This document shows positions 39,779 through 48,504 of a DNA stretch of 64,000 nucleotides, one piece after another. Made by a program: the position numbers and the translations under genes. The notes under the pieces were generated by a model. It saw nothing but the letters and a program-made list of their open reading frames with translations. It was not told the origin of the DNA and searched no databases. The DNA lies in NCBI RefSeq assembly GCF_024448165.1, contig NZ_JAMOLN010000005.1, positions 1-64,000 on the forward strand. The letters run 5' to 3'. This DNA is from Streptomyces longispororuber (GTDB lineage Bacteria; Actinomycetota; Actinomycetes; Streptomycetales; Streptomycetaceae). How positions within the stretch are numbered: the stretch's first letter is position 1; every line of letters begins with the position of its first letter.

Positions 39779-39829
39779 GGTGCCGCGGTCCCACGCGCGG
39801 GGCGGGCTGCTGGGCGGGACCGCGGCACC
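39779..39829 (-). terminator. malE-malF attenuating hairpin
   Basis: 39779-39792 (GGTGCCGCGGTCCC) pairs perfectly with 39816-39829 around a G-rich 23-base loop, 12 bp past the malE stop. A second pair of CCGTACGG palindromes follows at about 39752-39777. This is the expected place for partial termination or message stabilisation that leaves malE most abundant. Confidence 0.7.
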
Positions 39830-39840
39830 TGATCGGGGGA

Positions 39841-41118
39841 CTACTTCGTGAAGCCGTCCGGCAGGAGCTTGCCGTACTGGGTCACCACGTCGGAGAGGGC
39901 CTTGCCGACGCCCTCCTTGCCGCTGGCGGCCTTGGGCAGCTCGGTGTCGAGCGGGCCCCACAGCGAGCTGTACTCGGGCAGCTCCTGGCGCGGGCTCGCC
40001 GCGGCGAGCACCTTCTGGTAGCCGGCCAGGCCCGGGTCCTTGGTGACGTCGGCGGTGTAGGCGTCGTCACGGGTGGGCAGCGTGGCGTTCTTCAGCGCGA
40101 TCGCGGTCTGCGTCTTCGCGGAGGTCATCCACTTGACGAACTTCAGCGACGCGTCCTGGTGCGCCTTGTCCGAGCCCGCGTACACCGAGAGGTTGTGGCC
40201 GCCGGTCGGGGCGCCCGCCTTGCCGGTGGAGCCGGCCGGGACGGTGGCGACACCGAGGTTGTTCTTGTCCTTGAAGGCCGACCCCTTGTAGAAGTTCGTG
40301 ACCTCCCAGGGGCCCTCGATCGTCATGGCGACCTTGCCGTTGACGAAGGCGTCCTGGCGGTGGGCGTAGGAGTCGGCGGTGACGTCCGCCTTGTGCAGGC
40401 CCTTGCCGTTGAAGGTGCTCAGCCAGGTCTTGCCGGCCTTCTGTCCCTCGGCCGAGTTCACGGTGATCTTCTTGCCGGCGGCGTCGATCGTGTCGGTGCC
40501 CTCGCCGAGCAGGAACGGCTGGAAGTAGTAGCCCTTCTCGGAGCCCCAGTAGCCGTCGACGCCGGTCTTCGCCTTGATGGTGGCGGCGGCCTTCTTCAGC
40601 TCGTCCCAGGTCTTCGGCGCCTCGGTGATGCCGGCCTTCTCGAAGAGGGCCTTGTTGTAGACGAGCCCGAGGGTGTCGGTGACCAGCGGGACGCCGTAGG
40701 TCTTGCCGTCGTACTCGGCCTGCTTGACCAGGTTGGGCTGGAACTTGTCCTTCTCGGCGAGCGCCTCGGTGCCGTCGAGCGGCAGCAGGTAGCTCTTCTT
40801 CGCGAACGCGGGCGTCCAGCCGACCTCGGCGCGCAGCACGTCCGGGGCGCCGCTGGCGCCGGCCGCCGTGTCGAACTTGTTCTGCGCCTGGTCGAAGGGC
40901 ACGTTGACGTACTTGACCGTGATGTCCGGGTTGGCCTTCTCGAAGTCCTTCACGAGGGCCTTGTACGTGGGCGACTCGTTGGTCGCGTTCGACGTGTCCC
41001 ACCACGTGATGGTGACCGGGCCGGAAGCCTTGCCGCCGTCGTCGTCGCTTCCGCCGCAAGCCGTCGCCGCGAGAGCGAGGGACGCCACCACCGCAGTGGC
41101 CGCTATGCCACGCCGCAT
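39841..41118 (-). CDS. malE: Maltose/maltodextrin-binding lipoprotein MalE
   Basis: 425 aa; ATG at 41118 after AGGAG. Lipoprotein signal with lipobox AATAC, lipidated Cys21, and a Gly/Ser/Asp-rich linker. Family 1 solute-binding protein with ITWWDTSNATNESPTYKALVKDFEKANP and AMTIEGPWEV. It captures maltodextrins at the outer membrane face and delivers them to MalFG. First gene of the operon malE-malF-malG-aglA-lacI; divergent from malR with 399 bp between. Confidence 0.95.
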   Translation of the reverse strand: MRRGIAATAVVASLALAATACGGSDDDGGKASGPVTITWWDTSNATNESPTYKALVKDFEKANPDITVKYVNVPFDQAQNKFDTAAGASGAPDVLRAEVGWTPAFAKKSYLLPLDGTEALAEKDKFQPNLVKQAEYDGKTYGVPLVTDTLGLVYNKALFEKAGITEAPKTWDELKKAAATIKAKTGVDGYWGSEKGYYFQPFLLGEGTDTIDAAGKKITVNSAEGQKAGKTWLSTFNGKGLHKADVTADSYAHRQDAFVNGKVAMTIEGPWEVTNFYKGSAFKDKNNLGVATVPAGSTGKAGAPTGGHNLSVYAGSDKAHQDASLKFVKWMTSAKTQTAIALKNATLPTRDDAYTADVTKDPGLAGYQKVLAAASPRQELPEYSSLWGPLDTELPKAASGKEGVGKALSDVVTQYGKLLPDGFTK

Positions 41119-41517
41119 GAGATCTCCTAGGGGTAAAAGCCCGTCTGTGGGCGGAGAACGGTCCCGTCCGCTCCCCTGACCGACTCGCCGACTGCACCGT
41201 TGCGGCCGCCGGGCGACGTGAACGTAACAGCGCGGAAAGCCCGACGGAAAGAGCTTGCGCGAAATTTCTGCAAGAGCTCGTCATCGTTACATCGCCGTGT
41301 CCTGAAGGTTGCCGAAGAATCGCTTGACACCCCTCCCCGGAGCGGGACAAATGCCCATCAAAGGTCCGCAACTCTCGTCGCAAGAGGGTGAGTTGGTCGC
41401 GCCGGAGGGGCGATTCCCGGCCGCGCGGATTCCTGCAACGGCTTCCAGCGGGGCCGCTGCGGGCGGTTTCTCCTCACTGGTGGGCATTCCCGCAGGTAAC
41501 CGGTACAGTCCACTTCC
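41119..41517. promoter_or_regulatory. malE-malR divergent control region
   Basis: 399 bp without a gene. CTTGC at 41254-41258 and GCAAG at 41270-41274, with CTTGCAG on the minus strand at 41268-41274, form a 21-bp inverted element about 135-155 bp upstream of malE. Toward malR, TTGACA (41324-41329) is a good -35; ACAAAT 17 bases later is a weak -10, about 165 bp before the malR ATG. Confidence 0.65.
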
Positions 41518-42546
41518 ATGACCGCGCGGCTCGCCGACATCGCAGCCCAGGCGGGGGTCAGTGAAGCCACAGTCAGCCGCGTGCTCAACGGCAAGCCCGG
41601 CGTGGCCACCGGCACCCGCGAATCCGTACTGGCCGCACTCGACGTGCTCGGCTACGAGCGGCCGCCGCGCTTGCGTACCCGCAGCGCGGGCCTCGTCGGC
41701 CTGATCACCCCGGAGCTCGACAACCCGATCTTCCCGGCCCTCGCGCAGGTCATCGGCCAGGCGCTGACGCGTCAGGGGTACACGCCGGTGCTCGCCACCC
41801 AGACCCCCGGCGGGTCCACGGAGGACGAGCTGACCGAGATGCTCGTGGACCGCAGCGTCTCCGGCATCATCTACGTCTCCGGGCTGCACGCGGACACCAC
41901 CGCCGACACCCAGCGCTACGACCAACTGCGCGGCCAGGGCATCCCGTTCGTACTGGTCAACGGATTCTCGCCGCAGATCAAGGCGCCGTTCGTGTCGACC
42001 GACGACCGGGCCGCGACGCGCCTCGCGGTGGCGCACCTCGCCTCGCTCGGCCACACCCGGATCGGGCTCGCGGTCGGCCCGCGTCGGTTCGTGCCGGTGC
42101 AGCGCAAGATCGAGGGCTTCCAGGCGGGGATGGCCGAGCGGTTCGGCCTCACCGACGAGCAGAGCGAGGCGCTGGTCCAGCACTCCCTCTACACGATGGA
42201 GGGCGGCCAGGCCGCGGCGACGACACTCCTTGCGCAAGGCTGCACGGCGATCGTCTGCGCCAGCGACATGATGGCGCTCGGCGCGATCCGCGCCGCCCGC
42301 CAGGCCGGCCACCGGGTCCCGCAGGACGTCTCGGTCGTCGGCTTCGACGACTCCCCACTGATCGCCTTCACCGACCCGCCGCTGACCACCATCAGGCAGC
42401 CGGTGCAGGCCATGGGCCAGGCGGCGGTCCGCGCGGTCCTGGAGGAGATCGGCGGCACGCCCGCCCCGCACACGGAGTTCGTGTTCATGCCGGAGCTCGT
42501 GGTGCGCGGCTCGACGGCGGCGGGACCGGCGACCCGCAAGGCCTGA
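41518..42546 (+). CDS. malR: LacI family maltose regulator MalR
   Basis: 342 aa. LacI HTH at about 3-50 (RLADIAAQAGVSEATVSRVLNGKPGVATGTRESVLAALDVLGYERP) followed by the periplasmic-binding-like sensor with GFDDSPLIAFTDPPLTTIRQP near the C-terminus. Its position divergent from malE is that of S. coelicolor malR, the maltotriose/maltose-responsive repressor. The near-identical HTH of the regulator at 35016 suggests a shared operator set. Confidence 0.93.
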   Translation: MTARLADIAAQAGVSEATVSRVLNGKPGVATGTRESVLAALDVLGYERPPRLRTRSAGLVGLITPELDNPIFPALAQVIGQALTRQGYTPVLATQTPGGSTEDELTEMLVDRSVSGIIYVSGLHADTTADTQRYDQLRGQGIPFVLVNGFSPQIKAPFVSTDDRAATRLAVAHLASLGHTRIGLAVGPRRFVPVQRKIEGFQAGMAERFGLTDEQSEALVQHSLYTMEGGQAAATTLLAQGCTAIVCASDMMALGAIRAARQAGHRVPQDVSVVGFDDSPLIAFTDPPLTTIRQPVQAMGQAAVRAVLEEIGGTPAPHTEFVFMPELVVRGSTAAGPATRKA

Positions 42547-42591
42547 CGGCGGAGCCCGTCGCAGCACTGCAAAGCGGCCTTGAAAGTTTCT

Positions 42592-42603
42592 GCAAGCTCT
42601 TGC
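42592..42603. promoter_or_regulatory. MalR-like half-sites before the PfkB kinase gene
   Basis: GCAAG-CT-CTTGC, two inverted half-sites with a 2-base spacer; the heptamer CTGCAAG starts at 42590. It sits in the 141-bp gap between malR and the kinase gene, 85 bp before the kinase start. It could allow MalR or its paralogue to control the kinase, or autoregulate nearby transcription. Confidence 0.45.
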
Positions 42604-42687
42604 CAGCCGTGTGACGGCGATGTTTCACTCGGCCTCCGAGGCCCTCAACACCCCGTCCACACCTGCCAGTTCAGGAGCCGCACACCC

Positions 42688-43605
42688 ATGACAGCGACCT
42701 CGTACGACATCCTCGTGGCGGGCGGCACCGGCGTGGACACCATCGTCCGCGTGCCGGAGCTGCGCATCCCGGCCGGCGACTCGGTGTTCGTGCCGCCCGT
42801 GCGCGACTACGTCGGCCACACCGGCAACGGCGTCGCGCTCGGCGCCCACGCGCTGGGCATGACCACCAAGTTCGTCGACTTCCTCGGCGACGACGTCCAG
42901 GGAGAGCAGATCCTGGCCGCGTACGCCGCCGCCGGCCTCGACTTCAGCCATGTGGTGACGCCGCACGGCACGCCCCGGGGCGTCAATCTCGTCGACGCGC
43001 AGGGTCGCCGCTTCTCCTTCTTCGACGGCCGCCACCCGGCCGACCTGCGGCTGCCACGCGACTTCTACCTGCCGTACCTGGAGCGGGCCCGGCACGTGCA
43101 CCTGTCCATCACGGGCGTCACGAAGGACATGTACGCCGACGTCCACCGGCTCGGCATCCCCAGCTCGACGGATCTGCACGACTGGGACGGGACGAACCCG
43201 CACCACCGCGCCTACGCGCTCGCCTCCGACTACGTGTTCCTCAGCGCGGCCGCGATCCACGACCGGCTCGACGAGGTGCTGCGCTCGATCCTGGCGCAGG
43301 GACGGGCCCGGCTGGTCGTCGCGACCGACGGAGCCGCCGGGTGCCACGTCCTGGAGCGCGGCGAGGAGAAGTCCCGGCACTTCCCCGCCGTGCGGCCCGA
43401 GCGTCCCGTCGTCGACACGAACGGCGCGGGGGACGCGTTCGTGACCGCCTTCCTGCACGCGCTGTCCCAGGGCGGGTCCGTGGAAGAGTGCGTCCTCGCC
43501 GGATCGGTGTCCGGGGCGTTCGCGTGCGGCGCGGCGGGCACGCACACCGAGTTCATCGACCTGCCCGGTCTGCGTGCCGCCTGCGCCCGGGCGTCAGCCC
43601 TGTAG
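42688..43605 (+). CDS. PfkB family sugar kinase
   Basis: 305 aa; ATG at 42688, ten bases after AGGAG. Ribokinase fold: N-terminal VAGGTGVDTIVRVP, GHTGNGVALGAHALG near 45, and the C-terminal DTNGAGDAFVTAFLHAL with the catalytic Asp and anion hole. It phosphorylates a sugar or sugar phosphate. Beside an aldolase and an SIS isomerase, a tagatose-6-phosphate or fructose-1-phosphate-type kinase step is the best fit (inference). Its 3' end overlaps the convergent aldolase gene by 12 bp. Confidence 0.85.
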   Translation: MTATSYDILVAGGTGVDTIVRVPELRIPAGDSVFVPPVRDYVGHTGNGVALGAHALGMTTKFVDFLGDDVQGEQILAAYAAAGLDFSHVVTPHGTPRGVNLVDAQGRRFSFFDGRHPADLRLPRDFYLPYLERARHVHLSITGVTKDMYADVHRLGIPSSTDLHDWDGTNPHHRAYALASDYVFLSAAAIHDRLDEVLRSILAQGRARLVVATDGAAGCHVLERGEEKSRHFPAVRPERPVVDTNGAGDAFVTAFLHALSQGGSVEECVLAGSVSGAFACGAAGTHTEFIDLPGLRAACARASAL

Positions 43606-44445
43606 CACCGTGATCAGTTCGCTCACGGTACGGGTCATGGCCTCGCGCCCGACCGTGAGGTACTTGCGGGAGTCGACGGCGTCGGGGTGCGCCGCGAGGA
43701 ACTCCCTGATGGCCGCGGTCATCGCGATGTTCAGCGCCGTGCCGACGTTGACCTTCGCGATGCCGCCGCGCACGGCCGCGGTCAGTTCGGCGTCCGGGAC
43801 GCCGGAGGAGCCGTGCAGCACGAGCGGCACGTCGAGGCCGTCGGCGAGCCGCTTGAGCAGGTCGTGGTCGAGGGCGGCGGTCCGGGTCGTCATGGCGTGC
43901 GAGGACCCGACGGCGACGGCGAGCGCGTCGACCCCAGCGTCCGAGACGTAGGCGCGGGCCTCCCCGGGATCGGTACGGGCGCCGGGCGCGTGCGCGTCGA
44001 GCGGCCCCCGCCCGTCCTTGCCGCCGACCTCGCCCAGTTCGGCCTCCACCCACAGCCCGTTGGCATGGCCCCAGTCGGCGGCGGCGCGGGTGGCCGCGAG
44101 GTTCTCGTCGTAGGGCAGGCGCGCGGCGTCGTACATCACCGAGCTGAACCCGGCGTCGGCGGCCTGCCGCAGCAGGTCGTCGCTCTGTACGTGGTCGAGG
44201 TGGAGGGCGACGTCGACCCCGGCCCCCTCGGCGACGGCGGCCGCGGCTCGGGCCAGCGGCAGGAGCCGGCCGTAGCGGTAGCGGACGGCGTTCTCGCTGA
44301 TCTGCAGGACGACGGGGGCGCCGACGGCCTCGGCGCCCGCGACGACGGCCTCGACGTGTTCGAGCGTGATGACGTTGAACGCGGCGACGGCGCCGCGCCG
44401 GTCCGCGGCCGCGCCGACCAGCGTCCCTGTTGCTGCGAGGGGCAC
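43594..44445 (-). CDS. Class II fructose/tagatose-bisphosphate aldolase family
   Basis: 283 aa from a GTG start. Class II fold: AAFNVITLEHVEAVVAGAE, catalytic Asp84 and zinc ligand His85 in ALHLDHVQ, AELGEVGGKDG loop, a second zinc His in VGSSHA, and LHGSSGVPD with the third. It is closer to the GatY/KbaY/AgaY group than to glycolytic Fba by length and by the short HLDH motif. It would split a ketose-1,6-bisphosphate to triose phosphates using zinc. The gene lies 34 bp downstream of the SIS gene on the same strand. Confidence 0.85.
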   Translation of the reverse strand: MPLAATGTLVGAAADRRGAVAAFNVITLEHVEAVVAGAEAVGAPVVLQISENAVRYRYGRLLPLARAAAAVAEGAGVDVALHLDHVQSDDLLRQAADAGFSSVMYDAARLPYDENLAATRAAADWGHANGLWVEAELGEVGGKDGRGPLDAHAPGARTDPGEARAYVSDAGVDALAVAVGSSHAMTTRTAALDHDLLKRLADGLDVPLVLHGSSGVPDAELTAAVRGGIAKVNVGTALNIAMTAAIREFLAAHPDAVDSRKYLTVGREAMTRTVSELITVLQG

Positions 44446-44479
44446 TGCCCCTCCCTTCGTGAGTGCCGGACTGCTGCGG

Positions 44480-45364
44480 TCAGTTGTCGGCCAGGATCAC
44501 CGAGCGGGTGAGGTGGCGCGGCTGGTCGGGGTCGAGCTCCCGGCGCGCGGCGACGGCGACGGCGAGGCGCTGGGCGCGGACCAGCTCGGCCAGCGGCTCG
44601 AGGCGGCCCTCGACCCAGAGGGCGCCGGTCGCGGCGACCTGCTCGGCGAGCCCTTCGGGCGCCTCGCCGAGCATCCAGGTGGCGGTGCCGGCGGTGGTGA
44701 CGCTGATCGGTCCGTGCCGGTACTCCATCGCCGGGTACGCCTCGGTCCAGGACAGCGACGCCTCACGCATCTTCAGCGCGGCCTCGTTGGCGAGACCGAC
44801 GGTCCAGCCACGGCCCAGGAACGTGAACTGGCCGCACTCCACGAGCCCTTCGGGCAGCGGCTCGGCGAGCGCGGTGCGCGCGTCGGCGACGGCCTGCTCG
44901 GTGTGCAGTCCGAGGTGGGCGCGGAGCAGGGTCAGCGCGGTGGTGGCGAAGCGGGTCTGCACCACGGACTGCTCGTCGGCGAACTCGAGCACGACGAGGT
45001 CGTCGGCCGCGGTCCTGATCGGCGTGTTCGGGTCGCCGGTGATCGCGGTCGTGCGGACCGTGCCCTTGAGGGCGGCCAGCAGGTCGAGGACCTCGGTGGT
45101 GGTGCCCGAGCGGGTCAGCGCGATCACCCGGTCGTACGTCCGGCCCGCCGGGAACTCCGACGCGGCGAACGCGTCCGTCTCGCCCTGCCCCGCCTGCTCG
45201 CGCAGCACGGCCGCGGCCTGCGCCATGAACCACGAGGTGCCGCAGCCGACGATGGCGACCCGCTCCCCCGCGGCCGGCAGCGCCGCCTTGTGCTGCACGG
45301 CGAGACCCGCGGCCCGCGTCCAGCACTCCGGCTGGCTGTTCAGCTCGTTCTCGACATGACTCAT
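44480..45364 (-). CDS. SIS-domain sugar isomerase/deaminase (AgaS/GlmS-like)
   Basis: 294 aa from the ATG at 45364; a GTG four codons earlier directly abuts the AAGGGA site and is rejected. Two SIS subdomains: VGCGTSWFMAQAAA and ALTRSGTTTEVLDLL in the first, FLGRGWTVGLANEAALKMREAS and YRHGPISV in the second, as in the isomerase half of GlmS and in AgaS. Glutaminase domain absent, so an amino-sugar-phosphate deaminase/isomerase is likely rather than a glucosamine synthase. Product would feed the kinase and aldolase. Confidence 0.82.
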   Translation of the reverse strand: MSHVENELNSQPECWTRAAGLAVQHKAALPAAGERVAIVGCGTSWFMAQAAAVLREQAGQGETDAFAASEFPAGRTYDRVIALTRSGTTTEVLDLLAALKGTVRTTAITGDPNTPIRTAADDLVVLEFADEQSVVQTRFATTALTLLRAHLGLHTEQAVADARTALAEPLPEGLVECGQFTFLGRGWTVGLANEAALKMREASLSWTEAYPAMEYRHGPISVTTAGTATWMLGEAPEGLAEQVAATGALWVEGRLEPLAELVRAQRLAVAVAARRELDPDQPRHLTRSVILADN

Positions 45365-45513
45365 GCCGTGCCCCACTCCCTTGATCCCAGCTGATGCTCG
45401 TTACTGCAAGATATAGCTAGCTTTCACGCACAATCAAGCATTCCTGCGCACAGCGGCTAGGGTCTGTCCGACCGGGTCCTCAGACCGGGTCCGTAGACGA
45501 TTGGAGGCCGCGG
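45365..45513. promoter_or_regulatory. Divergent control region, SIS operon / DeoR gene
   Basis: 149 bp. Contains CTTGCAG on the minus strand (45404-45410), an AT-rich tract around TAGCTAG (45408-45423), unusual in this genome, and a perfect direct repeat GACCGGGTCC at 45470-45479 and 45483-45492, close to the DeoR start. The AT-rich tract is a candidate DeoR operator or promoter core. Confidence 0.5.
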
Positions 45514-46293
45514 ATGTCCCGCGACGCCCGCTGGAAGTCCCTCCTGGAGCTGCTCGTCGAGCGCGGCCGGCTCGACGTCGAGGAAGCGGCGGGTGAACTG
45601 GGCGTCTCCGCGGCCACGATCCGCCGCGACTTCGACCAGCTCGCCGAGCAGCAGATGCTGGTGCGCACCCGCGGCGGCGCCGTGGTGCACGGGGTCAGCT
45701 ACGAGCTCCCGCTGCGCTACAAGACCGCACGGAACGCCTCCGAGAAGCAGCGGATCGCCAAGGCCGTCGCCGAACTCCTCACCCCCGGCGAGGCGGTGGG
45801 CCTGACCGGCGGCACGACGACCACCGAGGTGGCCAGGGCGCTCGCCGTCCGGTCCGACCTCTCCTCCGGCACCCCGGCCCTGACGATCGTCACGAACGCC
45901 CTGAACATCGCCAACGAGCTGGCCGTGCGGCCCCAGTTCAAGATCGTGCTGACCGGCGGGGTCGCCCGCCCCCAGTCGTACGAGTTGATCGGCCCGCTCG
46001 CGGACGGCGTGCTCGGCCAGATCACCCTGGACACGGCCGTGCTCGGTGTCGTCGGTCTCGACGTCGAGCAGGGCGCCTCCGCGCACGACGAGGCGGAGGC
46101 CGCGATCAACCGGCTGCTGTGCGAGCGGGCGGAGCGCGTGGTGGTCGCGGCGGACTCCAGCAAGCTGGGCCACCGGGCGTTCGCGCGGATCTGCGACGTC
46201 GCACAGCTGGACATCCTCGTCACGGACACGGCGGCCGACAAGGCGGTGCTCGGCCGGTTCGAGGACGCGGGGGTCCAGGTCGTCGCCGTCTGA
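45514..46293 (+). CDS. DeoR family sugar-phosphate-responsive regulator
   Basis: 259 aa. DeoR HTH (about 8-60: LDVEEAAGELGVSAATIRRDFDQLAEQQMLVRTRGGAV) and sensor domain with GGTTTTEVA, IVTNALNIANEL, VLTGG, GVVGLD and ADSSKLG. Divergent from the SIS-aldolase pair, it is the natural repressor of that pathway, probably released by a pathway sugar phosphate. An intrinsic terminator follows. Confidence 0.92.
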   Translation: MSRDARWKSLLELLVERGRLDVEEAAGELGVSAATIRRDFDQLAEQQMLVRTRGGAVVHGVSYELPLRYKTARNASEKQRIAKAVAELLTPGEAVGLTGGTTTTEVARALAVRSDLSSGTPALTIVTNALNIANELAVRPQFKIVLTGGVARPQSYELIGPLADGVLGQITLDTAVLGVVGLDVEQGASAHDEAEAAINRLLCERAERVVVAADSSKLGHRAFARICDVAQLDILVTDTAADKAVLGRFEDAGVQVVAV

Positions 46294-46329
46294 CCGGCGG
46301 GCCGGCCGGACCGGCCAGGAGACAAGCAG

Positions 46330-46359
46330 GCGCGCGGTGCACGGGCACCGCGCGCTTTT
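46330..46359 (+). terminator. Rho-independent terminator after the DeoR gene
   Basis: 11-bp perfect stem (46330-46340 with 46345-46355), ACGG loop, followed by TTTT. 36 bp past the stop; the clearest intrinsic terminator in the window. Confidence 0.92.
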
Positions 46360-46478
46360 CCGTGCCCCGCCGCACCCGCCCCTCCCTCACTCAGCCGCCC
46401 CACCTCCCTCTTTCCGTGCTCCGCGCCACACTGCGACCCCCCTTGTCGAGAGCGAGAGTCCACCCCTAACCTGACTTT

Positions 46479-47678
46479 GTGCCGCTACTAAACAAACTCG
46501 CCACCGTCACCGCCGACGGCCCGCGACCCACGTCCCTGACGCGACTGCGCATCGTCCTCACCGTCTTCTTCGCCCTCGACGGCTTCGTCTTCGCCGGGTG
46601 GGTGGTGCGGATCCCCGCCATCAAGGAGCAGACCGGGGCCTCGGCCAGTGAGCTCGGCCTCGCTCTGCTCGGCGTCTCGGCGGGCGCGGTCGTCACGATG
46701 ATGCTGACGGGACGGCTGTGCCGGCGGTTCGGCAGTCACGCGGTGACCGTGGGCTGCGGCGTGCTCCTCCCGCTGACCGTGGCGCTGCCGCCGCTGACGC
46801 ACACACCGCTCGCGCTCGGCCTCGTGCTGGTGGTGTTCGGCGCGGCGTACGGCGGCATCAACGTGGCGATGAACAGCGCGGCCGTGGATCTGGTCGCCGC
46901 GCTGCGCCGGCCGGTGATGCCCAGCTTCCACGCCGCCTTCAGCCTCGGCGGCATGATCGGTTCGGGTCTCGGCGGACTGGTCGCCGGACACCTCTCCCCC
47001 ACCCGGCACCTGCTCGCCCTCACGGTGATCGGCCTCGTCGTCACCGCTGCGGCCGGGCCGTCGCTGGTGCGGCACCCCTCGCCCCGGCCGCCCGAGCAGA
47101 TCCGGACGCCGCAGCCGCGCGGGCTCGACCGCAACGTCCGCGGTCTCGTCCTCGTCTTCGGGCTCATCGCGCTGTGCACGGCGTACGGCGAAGGGGCCCT
47201 CGCCGACTGGAGCGCGCTGCACATGGAGCAGGACCTGGGGGCCCGGCCTGGCGTCGCCGCCGCCAGCTACGCGTGCTTCGCGTTCGCCATGACCATCGGC
47301 CGGCTGTCCGGTACGGCGCTGCTCGAACGGCTGGGCAGGACCCGGACGCTGGTGTTCGGCGGGGCGACGGGCGCCGCCGGGATGCTGCTCGGCTCGCTCG
47401 CGCCGTGGGCATGGCTCGCCCTCGTCGGCTTCGCGATCACCGGACTCGGCCTGGCGAACATCTTCCCGGTCGCCGTCGAGCGCGCCGGAGCGCTGGCGGG
47501 CCCCACGGGCGTGGCCGCGGCCTCCACCCTCGGCTACGGCGGCATGCTGCTGGGGCCGCCCGCGATCGGTTTCATGGCGGACTGGTTCTCGCTGCCGACG
47601 GCCCTGACGAGCGTGGCACTGCTGGCCGCGGTGGCGGCGACGATCGCCTTCGCCACCCGGCACACGGCCACCACCTGA
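46479..47678 (+). CDS. MFS transporter (12-helix)
   Basis: 399 aa from a GTG start. Twelve predicted helices in two halves; FALDGFVFAGWVVRIPAIK start, MTGRLCRRFGSH loop 2-3 and a second-half GTALLERLGRTRTL loop. It resembles YbjJ/FucP-like single-family MFS proteins; the substrate is unknown. No ribosome site is visible; TAACCT (46467-46472) sits seven bases before the GTG, with TTGTCG 18 bases farther upstream, so the message may be leaderless. Confidence 0.85.
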   Translation: MPLLNKLATVTADGPRPTSLTRLRIVLTVFFALDGFVFAGWVVRIPAIKEQTGASASELGLALLGVSAGAVVTMMLTGRLCRRFGSHAVTVGCGVLLPLTVALPPLTHTPLALGLVLVVFGAAYGGINVAMNSAAVDLVAALRRPVMPSFHAAFSLGGMIGSGLGGLVAGHLSPTRHLLALTVIGLVVTAAAGPSLVRHPSPRPPEQIRTPQPRGLDRNVRGLVLVFGLIALCTAYGEGALADWSALHMEQDLGARPGVAAASYACFAFAMTIGRLSGTALLERLGRTRTLVFGGATGAAGMLLGSLAPWAWLALVGFAITGLGLANIFPVAVERAGALAGPTGVAAASTLGYGGMLLGPPAIGFMADWFSLPTALTSVALLAAVAATIAFATRHTATT

Positions 47679-47727
47679 ATCACCGAACCCCGCCATCGAA
47701 CGCCCTCGAACCGGCAGACTCGGCGGC

Positions 47728-48468
47728 ATGGAGACAGCCGAACACGTACGAGTCGTGGACACCGAGGGCCGGTTGCTGGCGGCAGCCGCCGAGGAGGCGG
47801 GTGTCGACGCGAAGGTGTCGACCTGCCCCGGCTGGCAGGTCCGGGACCTGGTGCGCCACCAGGGCGCTGTGCACCGCTGGGCCGCCTCGCACATCGCGGA
47901 GGGGCACAAGTCCCGCCAGCCGCTGGAGAACCCCGACCATCTCGACGGCGACGAGCTGCTGGCCTGGTTCCGGGAGGGCCACGGACAGTTGCTCGACACG
48001 CTGCGCGGGGCACGCCCCGACGTGGACTGCTGGGCGTTCCTGCCCGCCCCCTCGCCGCTCGCGTTCTGGGCACGGCGGCAGGCGCACGAGACGACGGTGC
48101 ACCGGGTCGACGCCCAGTCGGCGCTGACCCGGGTCTCCCGGGACGAGCCCGACCCGATCACCACGGAGTTCGGGGTGGACGGGATCGACGAGCTGCTCAC
48201 GGGTTTCCACGCGCGGTCGCGCAGCAAGGTGCGGTCGGACGTGCCGCGGGTGCTGCGGGTCAGGGCGACGGACGCGGACGTCACCTGGACCGTGCGCATC
48301 ACCGGGGAACCGCCCGCGGCCGAGCGGGGCGTCTCGGCCCCGGCGGACTGCGAGGTGGCGGGGCCCGCCGCCCGCCTCTACCTGGCGCTGTGGAACCGGC
48401 TGCCGTTCCCGGACGTCACCGGTGACGCCGCCCTCGCGGCCCTGTGGCGGGAGCGGTCGGGGATCTGA
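47728..48468 (+). CDS. Maleylpyruvate isomerase/mycothiol-dependent DinB-like protein
   Basis: 246 aa. N-terminal DinB-like four-helix bundle (about 1-145) with CPGWQVRDLVRHQGAVHRW and WARRQAHETTVHRVDAQ, whose histidines form the metal site (H44, H48-region, H118, H122-region). C-terminal MDMPI_C-type beta domain follows. This family uses mycothiol, fitting an actinomycete. The individual reaction is unknown; isomerase or thiol transferase roles are possible. It lies 49 bp after the MFS gene on the same strand. Confidence 0.85.
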   Translation: METAEHVRVVDTEGRLLAAAAEEAGVDAKVSTCPGWQVRDLVRHQGAVHRWAASHIAEGHKSRQPLENPDHLDGDELLAWFREGHGQLLDTLRGARPDVDCWAFLPAPSPLAFWARRQAHETTVHRVDAQSALTRVSRDEPDPITTEFGVDGIDELLTGFHARSRSKVRSDVPRVLRVRATDADVTWTVRITGEPPAAERGVSAPADCEVAGPAARLYLALWNRLPFPDVTGDAALAALWRERSGI

Positions 48469-48504
48469 CCCGGGTACGGGCCGTCAGAGCCTGTTCGCAG
48501 GCGC

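Noticed and set aside
38701..39828. malF start at 39828
   Set aside because: It would place the malE-malF hairpin inside the coding region and adds Arg-rich residues without family support.
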